Shown piece after piece: positions 37,415 to 46,241 of a DNA stretch of 64,000 bases (its first letter is position 1; each line of letters opens with the position of its first letter). Both the position numbers and the translations under genes were made by a program. The notes under the pieces were generated by a model. The model made no database searches and was not told the origin of the DNA. It saw only the letters and a list, made by a program, of their open reading frames with translations. The stretch covers positions 62,001-126,000 of the forward strand of contig NZ_JWLJ01000004.1 of NCBI RefSeq assembly GCF_000813985.1, in the 5' to 3' direction. This DNA is from Ruegeria sp. ANG-R. Its GTDB lineage: Bacteria > Pseudomonadota > Alphaproteobacteria > Rhodobacterales > Rhodobacteraceae.

Positions 37415-38653
37415 TTAGAAACGGGCCAGCGAGAACGGGTCCAGGTTGATATTTGGGCTGCGTCCGGAGACCAAGTCCGCCACAAGCTCTCCGGTCTTTG
37501 GCGCCATCATCAGACCGTAATGAGAATGACCGAATGCGGCAAAAAGCCCGTCCTTTCCGATCAGCGGCCCAATCGCTGGCAGGCTATCGGGAAAAGAGGG
37601 GCGCCGTCCCATCCAGAACTGAGCCTCGCCAGTATTGAGGTCCGGCACCAGAGATTTTGCCTGATCGGTGAGTATCTTCTCTTTGCGCGGATCGGCGGGC
37701 GCATCGACACTGCCAAACTCGGCTGTACCGGCAACTCTCAGCCCGCCCTGCATTGAACTTGCGACGACCTTTGCGTCCACATCCATGACAGAGTTGTTCA
37801 GCACAGCCGAGGGCATCGGGAATTCAACGTGGTAACCTCGCTCGGCCACCAATGGCACAGGTATGCCAAGGGGTTTGAGCAGGTCGGCAGACCACACTCC
37901 TGCCGCAAGAACAATATTGCGCGCGAACAGCGTATCATGTGACGTGGCAAGCTGCCAAATGCCGCTTTCGGTGTGGCTCAGCTTGGTGACTTCACTCCGC
38001 ACAAGCTCGGCACCTCGCGCACGTGCTTTTTCGGCCAATACGGCGCCCAAAAGCCCGGGAGAAGTTGCGCGGGCCTGACCTTTGATCACAATCGCGGCCT
38101 TGAGGTCTTTTGACAGCGCTGGTTCCAGGCGCCGCAATTCAGCACCGTCGACACGCTCCAAGTCACCGCCTTTCTCTTGGCGGATCAGATAGCCAAGATC
38201 ATCCAGGTTGGCCTGTTCAGGGTTGCGGAACGCGTGAATATAGTAACTGTCCGCGATCAGCGCTTCGTGACCCGTGCCCTGCAGGTGCCGACGGTACAGA
38301 TCTATGGACGGACGACACAAAAGCTCCATCGCATCTGAAACTTCGCGAACCGTCTTTTCGCCAGACTTACCCAGAAAGCGCAGCCCCCACGGGATCATCT
38401 TCGGCCAGAAGGACGCCCGGACTGAAAGCGCGCTTTTCGGGTTCACAAGCATCTGGGGCAGCTTCTTCCAAATGCCCGGAACTGCCTGCGGAATGATCGA
38501 CCAGGGCGACACCACTCCCGCATTGCCGAACGAGGTTTCCTGTCCCGGGTCGCTCCGGTCGATTAGACGGACCGGTATACCCCGTTCTTGCAGCGACAGC
38601 GCGCAACAGATGCCGACGATCCCTGCGCCGATGATGGTCACTTGCTCTGTCAT
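37415..38653 (-). CDS. FAD-dependent D-amino-acid dehydrogenase-like oxidoreductase
   Basis: A 412-residue flavoprotein of the DadA/DAO family. The N-terminal dinucleotide motif is VTIIGAGIVGICCALSL (residues 4-20), followed by the acidic VRLIDR strand end. The C-terminal half holds WMGRRPSFPDSLPAIGPL and FGHSHYGLMMAP, typical of DadA-like enzymes that pass electrons to the quinone pool. It lies 4 bp after the TRAP permease gene. A D-amino acid (perhaps D-cysteate) is the inferred substrate type; sarcosine-oxidase-like activity is an alternative. Confidence 0.83.
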   Translation of the reverse strand: MTEQVTIIGAGIVGICCALSLQERGIPVRLIDRSDPGQETSFGNAGVVSPWSIIPQAVPGIWKKLPQMLVNPKSALSVRASFWPKMIPWGLRFLGKSGEKTVREVSDAMELLCRPSIDLYRRHLQGTGHEALIADSYYIHAFRNPEQANLDDLGYLIRQEKGGDLERVDGAELRRLEPALSKDLKAAIVIKGQARATSPGLLGAVLAEKARARGAELVRSEVTKLSHTESGIWQLATSHDTLFARNIVLAAGVWSADLLKPLGIPVPLVAERGYHVEFPMPSAVLNNSVMDVDAKVVASSMQGGLRVAGTAEFGSVDAPADPRKEKILTDQAKSLVPDLNTGEAQFWMGRRPSFPDSLPAIGPLIGKDGLFAAFGHSHYGLMMAPKTGELVADLVSGRSPNINLDPFSLARF

Positions 38654-38657
38654 CGTG

Positions 38658-40871
38658 TCAGGCCGGGGAATGGCTGCGATTGCGCGCGATCAGTTGGCTG
38701 ACAATGACGGGCGAGGCGACAGCAAGCGCAATGAGGTCAGCCGTCAGGCTGGGCGCAACAAAGATCACCCCGGCGATGGCCATCAGGATACGCGACGCGA
38801 TGTTCAAGGGTTTCAGCCAGTATCCGACCACAGCTGAGGACAGGGCGATGACCCCGGCGATACAACTGGTGGCGGTGTAGGTGAATTCCCACAGGTTGAA
38901 CCCGGTTGAGGACACGAACAATAGGACCGGCGCATAAACGAAGGCCATTGGTGCGATTACCTTGCCCAAACCAAGGGTAAAGGCAGAGAGACCAGTTCGG
39001 AACGGGTTGGAGTTCGCAATGGCCGCTGCCGCGTAGGCCGAAGTGCAGACGGGCGGCGTAATCTCGGACACCACACCGTAATAGAGTACGAATAGGTGAC
39101 TTGCGATCGGCGGGACACCCAGCTGAGCCAGCGCGGGTTGTGCGACCGAGACCAGCATGATGTAAAGCGCAGTGGTTGGGATGCCTGCGCCCATCAGGAT
39201 GCAAACGATGGCAATGAAGACCAGAGAGATGAACAGTTGTAGATCTTCCATCGCAAACAACTGCCAGCTGCCGAACGAGATCATATTGTACAGGTCTGAG
39301 GCCAGATTGCCTGCACCTTGAGTGACCATGAAGCCGATACGGAAGCCAATGCCGGTTGTGTTGATAACGCCGACGACAATGCCGACGGCGGCAGCAGCGG
39401 CGCCCACGGCCAGCGAGTATTTCACTCCCAACTCAACCGCTTGCAGCATCTCAGGTACTTCGATGCGTTTCTGCGGGTTCAGCGTGGCGATCACCGACAA
39501 GGCACACAGGATCGCCGTCATCGTCAGATCGAACCCGCCATCCGAGAATTTCCACAGCACAAAGGCCAGGAAGGCCGCGGCATAGATCAGCGTGGGCGGC
39601 TGTTTGATGCGCGACATGCCAGCGATCACCGCTAGAGAAATACCGCAGAAGGCAGACATAAATGGCGTGTAACCCGTGAAGAGCACCACCAGCAGACCGA
39701 TCAGAGGCACGATGTTGGCCCAACCTTCGGCCCAGACGGCCTTGAGCTGCGGCAGTTGCTCTTTCGCCAGACCCTGCAGGTTCAGCTTGCGTGCCATCAA
39801 GTGCACCACGGCAAAGACGCCGACATAGTGCAGAATCGCTGGAAATATCGCGGCAATCACGATGGTGGTGTAAGGTACTTCGAGGAACTCGGCCATGATG
39901 AAGGCGGCTGCCCCCATGATGGGTGGCGTGATCTGGCCACCGGCAGAGGACGCGGCCTCAACCCCGCCCGCAAAATGGCCGGGGTACCCAAGGCGTTTCA
40001 TGTTGGGAATAGTCAGCGCGCCGGTTGAAACGGTGTTGGCCACCGAAGAGCCCGAGATCGTGCCGAAGAACGCAGAGGATACCACCGACACTTTTGCCGG
40101 TCCGCCGGTATAGCGGCCCGCCAAAATGGTAGCATTGTCGATGAAGAGTTGCCCCAATCCGGTGCGCTGCGCGATCACGCCGAACAGGACGAAATGGAAC
40201 ACGATGGTCGAAACGACCCACAGGGTGACGCCGTAGATGCCTTCCTGCGGGAAATACATCGACGACACGAATGTTTTGAAGTTCACACCGGGATGTTGCA
40301 GCAAGCCGGGGAAATACGGACCCAACAGGGCGTATGAGATAAACACACAAATGATCAGTGGCAGCACCCAACCCAACGTGCGGCGTGCAATGTCCAGAAC
40401 CAACAAGATGATGATTACGCCCAAAACCACGTCATAGTCGTTAGGGTTGCCCATTCGGAACGTTTGTTCCTCGATCCCCAGAAACGGAATGCCGCGCCAT
40501 GCGATCCCAACATACAACGCTGCGACGATCCCCAACGCCATAAAGACCAAGTCGTACAGAGGGATGTTGCCGATACGGAACCGGCTGACCTTGAGAGCGT
40601 AGAGGTTTTTGGAGCCTATGATCGGAATTGTCGCGTAGACCAGAATGAACAGCAGCGCCAGATAGATACCCATGTGCCAATGGTCGGCGGGCAGGCCAAA
40701 ACCAGCTGTAAAGAACTCGTAGAACGCGAGGATTAGGGCGACAATACGCAGCACCGTGCCCGCTGCTGGCGTGACCTGCCGGACTGCGGCACCTTCGTCG
40801 AACTGTTCTTCGATGGCAGCCAGTTCCTCGGCCGTCAATTCGTGGTCATCAAGTTTCTGGGTCTCGGACAT
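38658..40871 (-). CDS. TRAP transporter fused permease (large and small membrane subunits, TAXI type)
   Basis: A 737-residue permease with about 17-20 membrane helices. The N-terminal about 200 residues carry the small-subunit helices and the remainder is the DctM-like large subunit (GGVEAASSAGGQITPPIMGAAAF region). This fusion is standard for TRAP systems that use a TAXI-type binding protein, which is encoded just upstream. Solute enters with sodium, and the substrate is unknown. The ATG at 40871 (MSETQKLDDHE) is used because the 67-residue extension to 41072 is not protein-like. It is followed after 4 bp by the dehydrogenase gene. Confidence 0.93.
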   Translation of the reverse strand: MSETQKLDDHELTAEELAAIEEQFDEGAAVRQVTPAAGTVLRIVALILAFYEFFTAGFGLPADHWHMGIYLALLFILVYATIPIIGSKNLYALKVSRFRIGNIPLYDLVFMALGIVAALYVGIAWRGIPFLGIEEQTFRMGNPNDYDVVLGVIIILLVLDIARRTLGWVLPLIICVFISYALLGPYFPGLLQHPGVNFKTFVSSMYFPQEGIYGVTLWVVSTIVFHFVLFGVIAQRTGLGQLFIDNATILAGRYTGGPAKVSVVSSAFFGTISGSSVANTVSTGALTIPNMKRLGYPGHFAGGVEAASSAGGQITPPIMGAAAFIMAEFLEVPYTTIVIAAIFPAILHYVGVFAVVHLMARKLNLQGLAKEQLPQLKAVWAEGWANIVPLIGLLVVLFTGYTPFMSAFCGISLAVIAGMSRIKQPPTLIYAAAFLAFVLWKFSDGGFDLTMTAILCALSVIATLNPQKRIEVPEMLQAVELGVKYSLAVGAAAAAVGIVVGVINTTGIGFRIGFMVTQGAGNLASDLYNMISFGSWQLFAMEDLQLFISLVFIAIVCILMGAGIPTTALYIMLVSVAQPALAQLGVPPIASHLFVLYYGVVSEITPPVCTSAYAAAAIANSNPFRTGLSAFTLGLGKVIAPMAFVYAPVLLFVSSTGFNLWEFTYTATSCIAGVIALSSAVVGYWLKPLNIASRILMAIAGVIFVAPSLTADLIALAVASPVIVSQLIARNRSHSPA

Positions 40872-40950
40872 GATGGCCCCCCGATTTCGCATAATTCCAG
40901 AGTGCGGTGCCCCGCGTAGGGGCACCGACGAAAGTGTCAGTAAGCTAATA

Positions 40951-41958
40951 TTACTGAAGCAAACCGGCTTCTTTATAGAACTTCTCGGCCCCCGGATGCA
41001 GCGGCACACCCAGCGCCTCAACACCATCCAGCGCGGTATCGGGAGTGATCTGCTTGCCTTTTGCGTGGCCATTGTCCAGCAGCTTGCGAGTATTGTCGTT
41101 CCACAGCGCCTTGGTCAGGCCATATACCAGTTCGTCGGACAGTTCCGAGGATACCACCAGCATTGCGCTGACTGCAGGGGTCTTGGTTTCACCGTCGATA
41201 CCTTCATAGACGCCACCCGGGATGGCCGAGGGGATGTATGCCGGGATGATCTCATTGATCTTCGCCATGTCCTCGTCGGTGAAGGAATGCAGGTTCATCC
41301 CCTTGGTTGACGACAGCTGCACCATCGCGGCGACGGGCCAGCCTGCAGCGTAGAAATAGGCATCCAACTGACCGTCAGCCAGACGCTCGGCGCTTTGGCT
41401 GTTGTTCAGCTCGGCCTCATCCATGTTGTCGCGGTTGACGCCCCACGCGTCCAGCATCTGCAGCACGGCAACCTGTGTACCGGAACCGGCTTGCGCGATG
41501 CCGACGCGCTTGCCTTCCAGATCGCTCAGATCGTTGATTGTCTCACCGGCAGGCAGAACCAAGTGCAGGTCCTCGGGGAACAGGTTGGCCACGATGCGAA
41601 GATTGGGGTGAGGTTTACCCTCGAATTTGCCCTCACCCAGATACATCGAGCGGGTGACGTCGGCTGCGGCCAGACCGGCTTCAAGCTCTCCGTTCTGAAC
41701 GGCGGCGTTGTTGAACACCGACGCTGTGGTGGATTGTGCGATAGCAATCAGGCCCGGTACGCCGCACTGGCCGCCCTCTTCGCATGGGCGCGAACCCGGA
41801 GGGGCGGAGATTCCGTTTGCGATGGTGCCGCCGATGGGGAAGTAAGTTCCGCCTGCGCCGCCTGTGCCGATGCGGAAAAAAGTTGGATCCTGTGCCAGCG
41901 CCGGAGCGGCAAGCGCGCTTGCCAGGGCCAGTCCCGTCAAACATTTCACAAATTTCAT
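40951..41958 (-). CDS. TAXI-family TRAP solute-binding protein
   Basis: A 335-residue periplasmic binding protein. The signal peptide ends near APALAQ (residue 23), and the mature start FFRIGTGGAGGTYFPIGG is the TAXI-family signature loop. There are three adjacent ATG codons; the last one (41958) sits six bases after AGGGAG and is chosen. It begins the operon that runs through ridA and is divergent from the LysR gene. The substrate is likely an amino-acid-like or sulfonate anion judging by the operon, but the protein itself does not say. Confidence 0.92.
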   Translation of the reverse strand: MKFVKCLTGLALASALAAPALAQDPTFFRIGTGGAGGTYFPIGGTIANGISAPPGSRPCEEGGQCGVPGLIAIAQSTTASVFNNAAVQNGELEAGLAAADVTRSMYLGEGKFEGKPHPNLRIVANLFPEDLHLVLPAGETINDLSDLEGKRVGIAQAGSGTQVAVLQMLDAWGVNRDNMDEAELNNSQSAERLADGQLDAYFYAAGWPVAAMVQLSSTKGMNLHSFTDEDMAKINEIIPAYIPSAIPGGVYEGIDGETKTPAVSAMLVVSSELSDELVYGLTKALWNDNTRKLLDNGHAKGKQITPDTALDGVEALGVPLHPGAEKFYKEAGLLQ

Positions 41959-42086
41959 CATCATCTCCCTTGTTGGATCGTCGGATTCGGTTTGACCGAA
42001 TTTCGATCCCGCAAGCGTAGTGGCAATTTTCATAAATACAAATTTGTTATATTTCATAAAACTAAAGTTTAGCTTATGTTCTAACC
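41959..42086. promoter_or_regulatory. Divergent control region with LysR-type operator candidates
   Basis: The AT-rich gap between the TAXI gene and the lysR gene contains a perfect 10-bp palindrome ACAAATTTGT (42038-42047) and, next to it, a T-N11-A type dyad TTAT-N5-ATAA (42047-42059). Two neighbouring sites of this kind are usual for a LysR activator controlling a divergent operon and itself. Confidence 0.55.
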
Positions 42087-43055
42087 ATGAACCTTATGCA
42101 GTTGACCGTTTTTCGCGAGGTGATGGAGACCGGCTCCATCTCTCAAACCGCCAAGAAACTGAACCGCACCCAGCCTGCGATCAGTCTGGCCTTGAAGAAC
42201 CTTGAAAAGACCCTTGGCCTGACACTATTCGAGCGTAAGGGACGGCGATTGGTCCCAGTTCCCGAAGCACATTACCTTTTGGCCGAAACAACAGGTATTC
42301 TGGACCGCCTGGCGACGATTTCCAGTACAATGGAAGGGCTGATTAAAGGGCATTCCGGCAGCCTGAATATCGCTACCATGCCGGGCCCATCCGCTTTCTT
42401 GTTCCCGCGTTTCATCAGCCAATCAGTCGGCGAAAACCCCGAGATACGTATCACGTTGTCTACACGCAGTTCACCCCAGATTACAGAGCTTGCGGGCACG
42501 CAGAATATTGATTTCGGCTTCGCAGACTTCGAGCATTCAGCCGGGAAAGAGCCTCAATATTCAACAGAACTGATCCGGGCAGATTGTTTTTGCGCCGTTG
42601 ATCGTGATAGCCCGCTTACTTCGTGCAGGACCGTATCCATTGCCGATCTCGACGGGGCCCCCATGGGGGGATTACATGCCACACACCCGTTCCAGCGCAA
42701 AATTCGACAAGAGTTTCAAGATGTTTCAGCTGACTACAACCCAACAGTGACCTGTCAGTACTTTCTACCTTTGATACCATTTGTGAGCTCAGGTCAGTGT
42801 TATTCGATCGTGGATCCGTTGACTGTAGCGACTGAACGAGAACTAAACCTGTCCAATGGAAAAGTCGCGTTCTTGCCCTTCAAAAAACCGCTCAGATATG
42901 AATATGCGCTCCTTGAGCCCGATCACCGACCACCGTCTCAACTGGCTTTAAAGATCAAAGCGGGCTGGAAAGCCGAAGTTTTAAAGATGTTGGCAGGGGT
43001 GAAGGCCAACCCTCATGCAATTGGGATAGATGAAACAGGAAGCGAGCAAAGCTGA
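42087..43055 (+). CDS. LysR-family transcriptional regulator
   Basis: A 322-residue regulator with an N-terminal winged helix (residues 1-60; TVFREVMETGSISQTAKKLN then QPAISLALKNLEKTLG) and a periplasmic-binding-like effector domain (about 90-300). It is transcribed away from the TAXI/TRAP/lyase operon and is its most likely activator, with the operon substrate or product as co-inducer. The last about 20 residues are polar. Confidence 0.92.
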   Translation: MNLMQLTVFREVMETGSISQTAKKLNRTQPAISLALKNLEKTLGLTLFERKGRRLVPVPEAHYLLAETTGILDRLATISSTMEGLIKGHSGSLNIATMPGPSAFLFPRFISQSVGENPEIRITLSTRSSPQITELAGTQNIDFGFADFEHSAGKEPQYSTELIRADCFCAVDRDSPLTSCRTVSIADLDGAPMGGLHATHPFQRKIRQEFQDVSADYNPTVTCQYFLPLIPFVSSGQCYSIVDPLTVATERELNLSNGKVAFLPFKKPLRYEYALLEPDHRPPSQLALKIKAGWKAEVLKMLAGVKANPHAIGIDETGSEQS

Positions 43056-43443
43056 ATACCATTGTTTTACGAACAGAAAATCGATGGGAGGGAATGTGCA
43101 CTTGGATCAACTTGCGACAAGTAGACGACCATCAGCTATGGGACGGGAACCTCCAATTTCTTAGGTTGGACCGAAGGTTGGCTTTCTCCCGCTCATATAA
43201 CCATGTCGACATGTTTGCGTCGGTGCCGCCGAAGATTGCCATCTCTGATCTGGCGGGCAATATGAGGGCCGTTCGTCCATTAAAGTGCAACGGGAGTTTC
43301 TCGCGCGGTGCAGGCGCTAATGAGTACGTCGGTTCTGAGGTAGGGCATACCTTTCCACCGCGAACGTCGCCATCACCGAAGACATAATCTGCAATAGCTC
43401 GAAAACCACATTGCCGATCCTACCGGCACCAGCCGGTAGTCAT
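43056..43443. other. Intergenic stretch without an assignable gene
   Basis: The 388 bases between lysR and the methyltransferase contain one weak plus-strand frame (43094-43387) with no recognisable motif and no ribosome site. Its right end holds a strong hairpin, annotated separately. Nothing else was identified. Confidence 0.45.
43420..43439 (-). terminator. Terminator-like hairpin after the TylF-type gene
   Basis: CTACCGGC (43420-43427) and GCCGGTAG (43432-43439) form a perfect 8-bp stem with a 4-nt loop, five bases beyond the methyltransferase stop on the minus strand. There is no immediate T-run; a GGTTTTC follows about 15 bases later. A terminator or 3'-stability hairpin is likely. Confidence 0.5.
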
Positions 43444-44184
43444 TCAGTGTTTTCTGAAATAGATTGCACCACCTGGAACGTCCTCCACGGTCAATTCCAC
43501 CCAAGGGTTTGCTTCAATAAATTCGTTGACGGCTAGGCGGCATCCTTCGAATGCAGTGTAGTCGTCGATCTGGACCCAGCCGCCTTTGACGACTTTAGGC
43601 ACAAAGGTTTCGAGCACCAGTTTTGTTGGCGAAAAGAAGTCACAATCTATGTGCAAGAATGCGATTTCCTGAATGTTAGAAACAGGCAAAGTATCCTCAA
43701 ACCAGCCACGATGAATCTCAATGTTGTCAATTCGTGCGCCGACTTTAGTCAAAATACTCTTAACGCGCTTGGGGCTGCCGACTATGTCGCCGACCCACTT
43801 TTGTGAACCGGCCCCGTCCTCCGCAGTTGCTTCCGGCATCCCTTCCCAAGCATCAAACAGCGAAATCTTGCGGTCATCATTTCGAGCTGCATAAGCAAGA
43901 ATTGCCGCAGTACCACCGTCCAGAACACCGCATTCAACAAAATGCCCTTTTGTTCCCGCGCGAACTAGAGCCTCGGCCTTTTCTAGAATTGAGTCTTGCC
44001 GACGTGTCGAGACCTGGGTGTATGGATAAGTCCAACAAAAGGGCTTCTCGGACCGAAAACCATCGGCAATCAGGCGCTTTCTGACACCGCGCGCGAAAGG
44101 ATGAAGTTTCTTAGGCAAGATACGACGAAGCAAAGGAAAAGACTGACTGGGAGCATCACCTTCAATGTTATCTTCAATCTTCAT
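43444..44184 (-). CDS. TylF/MycF-type O-methyltransferase
   Basis: A 246-residue SAM-dependent methyltransferase. Residues 70-90 carry GHFVECGVLDGGTAAILAY (SAM-binding loop). SLFDAWEGMPE follows, and the metal-binding IAFLHIDCDFFSPT with the later QIDDYTAF acidic pair mark the TylF/MycF (macrocin O-methyltransferase) family. Members methylate sugar hydroxyls in glycans or natural products. The ATG at 44184 has GGAGAAG upstream. It stands alone in a lower-GC region with no sugar-biosynthesis genes, suggesting a gene left from or gained with an island. Confidence 0.83.
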   Translation of the reverse strand: MKIEDNIEGDAPSQSFPLLRRILPKKLHPFARGVRKRLIADGFRSEKPFCWTYPYTQVSTRRQDSILEKAEALVRAGTKGHFVECGVLDGGTAAILAYAARNDDRKISLFDAWEGMPEATAEDGAGSQKWVGDIVGSPKRVKSILTKVGARIDNIEIHRGWFEDTLPVSNIQEIAFLHIDCDFFSPTKLVLETFVPKVVKGGWVQIDDYTAFEGCRLAVNEFIEANPWVELTVEDVPGGAIYFRKH

Positions 44185-44710
44185 GTAAGCACTTCTCCGC
44201 AATGTGAGGCTAAGAACCTTTGGATTTCAACCCATACATTTCTTTAATACCACACAATGTACATAGCTTCATATAACCTGAAAACCCCTCGCAAAAAATT
44301 GGATCATGGCTTGTGTCTAACGTCGGGCCCCCTGGGGCAGTTAAGGTTGATTTGATAAGAACGTGTTTCTGGCTCACCGTAGACGATGAGGATTGGTAGA
44401 ATGGAAAAACAGATGGGAATCGGGATCGAAATCACTCTTACCGTTTTGTCGATTAGGATGATCTAACGGGGACTGGGATCAACCTAGGAACATATGGTCT
44501 GGGACTAGAGCACATGCTCTGCTCTAAGGCCTAATAGTTTCAAACGGCCTAGTGTTTGGTAGTTCTGCGATTATGACGACCGGCTGAGGTTCCCACCTCT
44601 TTATAATCACAAGCAAAATTAGGCGCGGGTATGCCGTCGCGAGAGCAGGACCTGATCAACAATGCAAGCAGCTTCAGGTGCACATCAAGCAATCGACGGG
44701 AGCATAGCTA
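44185..44710. other. Intergenic stretch with possible mobile-element scar
   Basis: These 526 bases are comparatively AT-rich and carry no assignable gene. A short open frame ends FWLTVDDEDW at 44399 but has no start or family. The sequence near 44318-44343 (CCCCCTGGGGCAGTTAA at its end), read on the minus strand, resembles a TTAACTGCCCC-type insertion-sequence terminus; without a partner end this is only suggestive. Confidence 0.35.
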
Positions 44711-45072
44711 GTGTCGAGGCTGACTGACCTTATAGCACGGGCGAAGCAGAAGGTCCTCGATTTAGGCAACAAGTTAGAGCGGGAGTTCAAAGCGTTGGCG
44801 GGGCGGCCTTCCTTTGGTCTAAACTTTGCACGGCACCGCCCAAAAGCGTTGAGCTTCCGGGAAGACCAATCCGCAAGGGCGATAAGGTACGGGTTCTGCC
44901 CCAACGTGGGGAAACGAGCAGAGGAAACCAGAGGCCGTTTAGGGTATGCAGCGTCTCCCGACGCTATCAATCAGACTTTTCCACAAGAACCCAGTCCGTC
45001 CTGAATACCCACACTATAAACGGACGGCTTCTTATCTGCTCCTGTTCATCAGTCACGCGACCCCCTCGTTGA
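44711..45072 (+). pseudogene. Frameshifted N-terminal remnant of a site-specific DNA methyltransferase
   Basis: From a GTG at 44711 the frame reads MSRLTDLIARAKQKV then FKALAGRPSFGLNFARHRP. After about 44850 the expected continuation appears in another frame: ELPGRPIRKGDKVRVLPQRG from 44851, then NQRPFRVCSV, up to a stop at 45070-45072. Both parts fit the N-terminal lead-in I know from Mod-like adenine DNA methyltransferases (SFGLNFERHRPE...VRKGDKVRVLP). The most economical explanation is loss of one base near 44849. The catalytic domain (DPPY region) is absent, so this is a dead relic of a restriction-modification or defence locus. The family call rests on memory of related sequences. Confidence 0.6.
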
Positions 45073-45170
45073 CGAGGGCTGTCCAGATCAAGGCATCGGT
45101 TGGAAGGGGGCTGCGACTTCACGCAGGTTCACGCTCAGTCTCCCAAATCCTACAGCCGAACCGACAATAG

Positions 45171-46229
45171 TCAGTCGTTCCAGATCAGTTCAAACTCCTC
45201 GCGGAAGGCGAAGCGTTTTAGGTGGTCCGAGATCACGAGCTTCCACCGTTCCAGATCACCGCGCGGCCCGGCTGAGGCTTCGACCTGCAGCGTTTCGGGC
45301 GTTGCCTTCAGCTCAACAGAGTTGCCGCCATCAAAGGAAACGGTTCCGGTATTGGCGTCAAACTTTACCTGACCTTTGTGCGACCAGTGTTTGCACAATT
45401 GCTGCAGGTATTTACTGGCATTCTCCGTCGCAGCCTGCCCCGTAGCGATCTGTCGTGGTAAGAGAGCAAGACTGCTCTGCGCCCTAGCCCTCATGTTTTT
45501 TGCAAAAAGCGTGACATCAATGTCGGTCGCCAGAAAAGTCACCCCGATGTCGAGGCATTTGCGCTGCATGGCGGGGTCCAGTGTAAGTATGCCCGCTGCT
45601 TTGCCTGCAGCGACGATCCGGGTCAGCCCGTCCTCGATCAGTTTAACCACTTCGGGGTGGTTGGCGTTCCCTATGTGCCCCATATCGGCCGCCAGATCCG
45701 CAGGCCCGATGAAGACGCCATCAACACCATCGATCTTCAGAATGTCGTCCAGCTCGGCCATGCCCGCCTTGTTTTCGACCTGTATCAGCAGGCAGATTTG
45801 CTCATCCGCTGTCTTGAGATAGTCCGGGATTGCCGCAAATCGTGACGCCCTCGCAAGCGACGACCCGACGCCCCGCACGCCGCGGGGGGGATATTGCACG
45901 GCCCGCACCAGTTCACGCGCCTGATCTGCGCTTTCAACCATCGGCACCAAGATGTTCTGAACACCCGCATCCAGATATTGCTTGATCATCCAAGTTTCAC
46001 CGATCGGCAGGCGTGCGACCGGCGCACTGCCAGAGCCTTCGATCACCCGCACCTGTGCAAGTGTCGAGCGCAGATCGTTGGGCGCATGTTCGCCATCGAC
46101 CAACAGCCAGTCAAACCCCGCGGTCGCGGCAATCTCAGCTGCGTAGGCATCAGCCATCCCGAGCCAACACCCGATCTGAGGTTGTCCGGCCTTCAGTGCC
46201 GCCTTGAACGCATTCTGTGGTGCGGGCAT
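45171..46229 (-). CDS. hpaI: HpaI-type aldolase fused to a DUF2218 domain
   Basis: A 352-residue protein. Residues 1-255 are a class II HpcH/HpaI aldolase that splits 4-hydroxy-2-oxoheptanedioate into pyruvate and succinic semialdehyde: His48 in DGEHAPND is the base, and Glu152 (VENKAG) and Asp178 (GPADLAAD) hold the metal. Residues 270-352 (KYLQQLCKHWSHK to DHLKRFAFREEFELIW) match DUF2218, a small domain usually found alone. A 262-residue length is normal for HpaI, so this is a real fusion with no sign of a frameshift. It is last in the homoprotocatechuate operon, 12 bp after hpaH. Confidence 0.85.
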   Translation of the reverse strand: MPAPQNAFKAALKAGQPQIGCWLGMADAYAAEIAATAGFDWLLVDGEHAPNDLRSTLAQVRVIEGSGSAPVARLPIGETWMIKQYLDAGVQNILVPMVESADQARELVRAVQYPPRGVRGVGSSLARASRFAAIPDYLKTADEQICLLIQVENKAGMAELDDILKIDGVDGVFIGPADLAADMGHIGNANHPEVVKLIEDGLTRIVAAGKAAGILTLDPAMQRKCLDIGVTFLATDIDVTLFAKNMRARAQSSLALLPRQIATGQAATENASKYLQQLCKHWSHKGQVKFDANTGTVSFDGGNSVELKATPETLQVEASAGPRGDLERWKLVISDHLKRFAFREEFELIWND

Positions 46230-46241
46230 GTCGCTGTTCCT

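Noticed and set aside
40872..41072. N-terminal extension of the TRAP permease
   Set aside because: The extra 67 residues are not hydrophobic or family-like and run to within the leader region before the gene; MSETQKLDDHE at 40871 is the natural start.
43094..43387. Plus-strand 97-codon frame after lysR
   Set aside because: There is no ribosome-binding site, no recognisable domain and an irregular composition; it is treated as part of the gene-free stretch.
44312..44345. Insertion-sequence-like end (TTAACTGCCCC on the minus strand)
   Set aside because: No transposase and no matching opposite end were found, so it is only mentioned as a possible scar.
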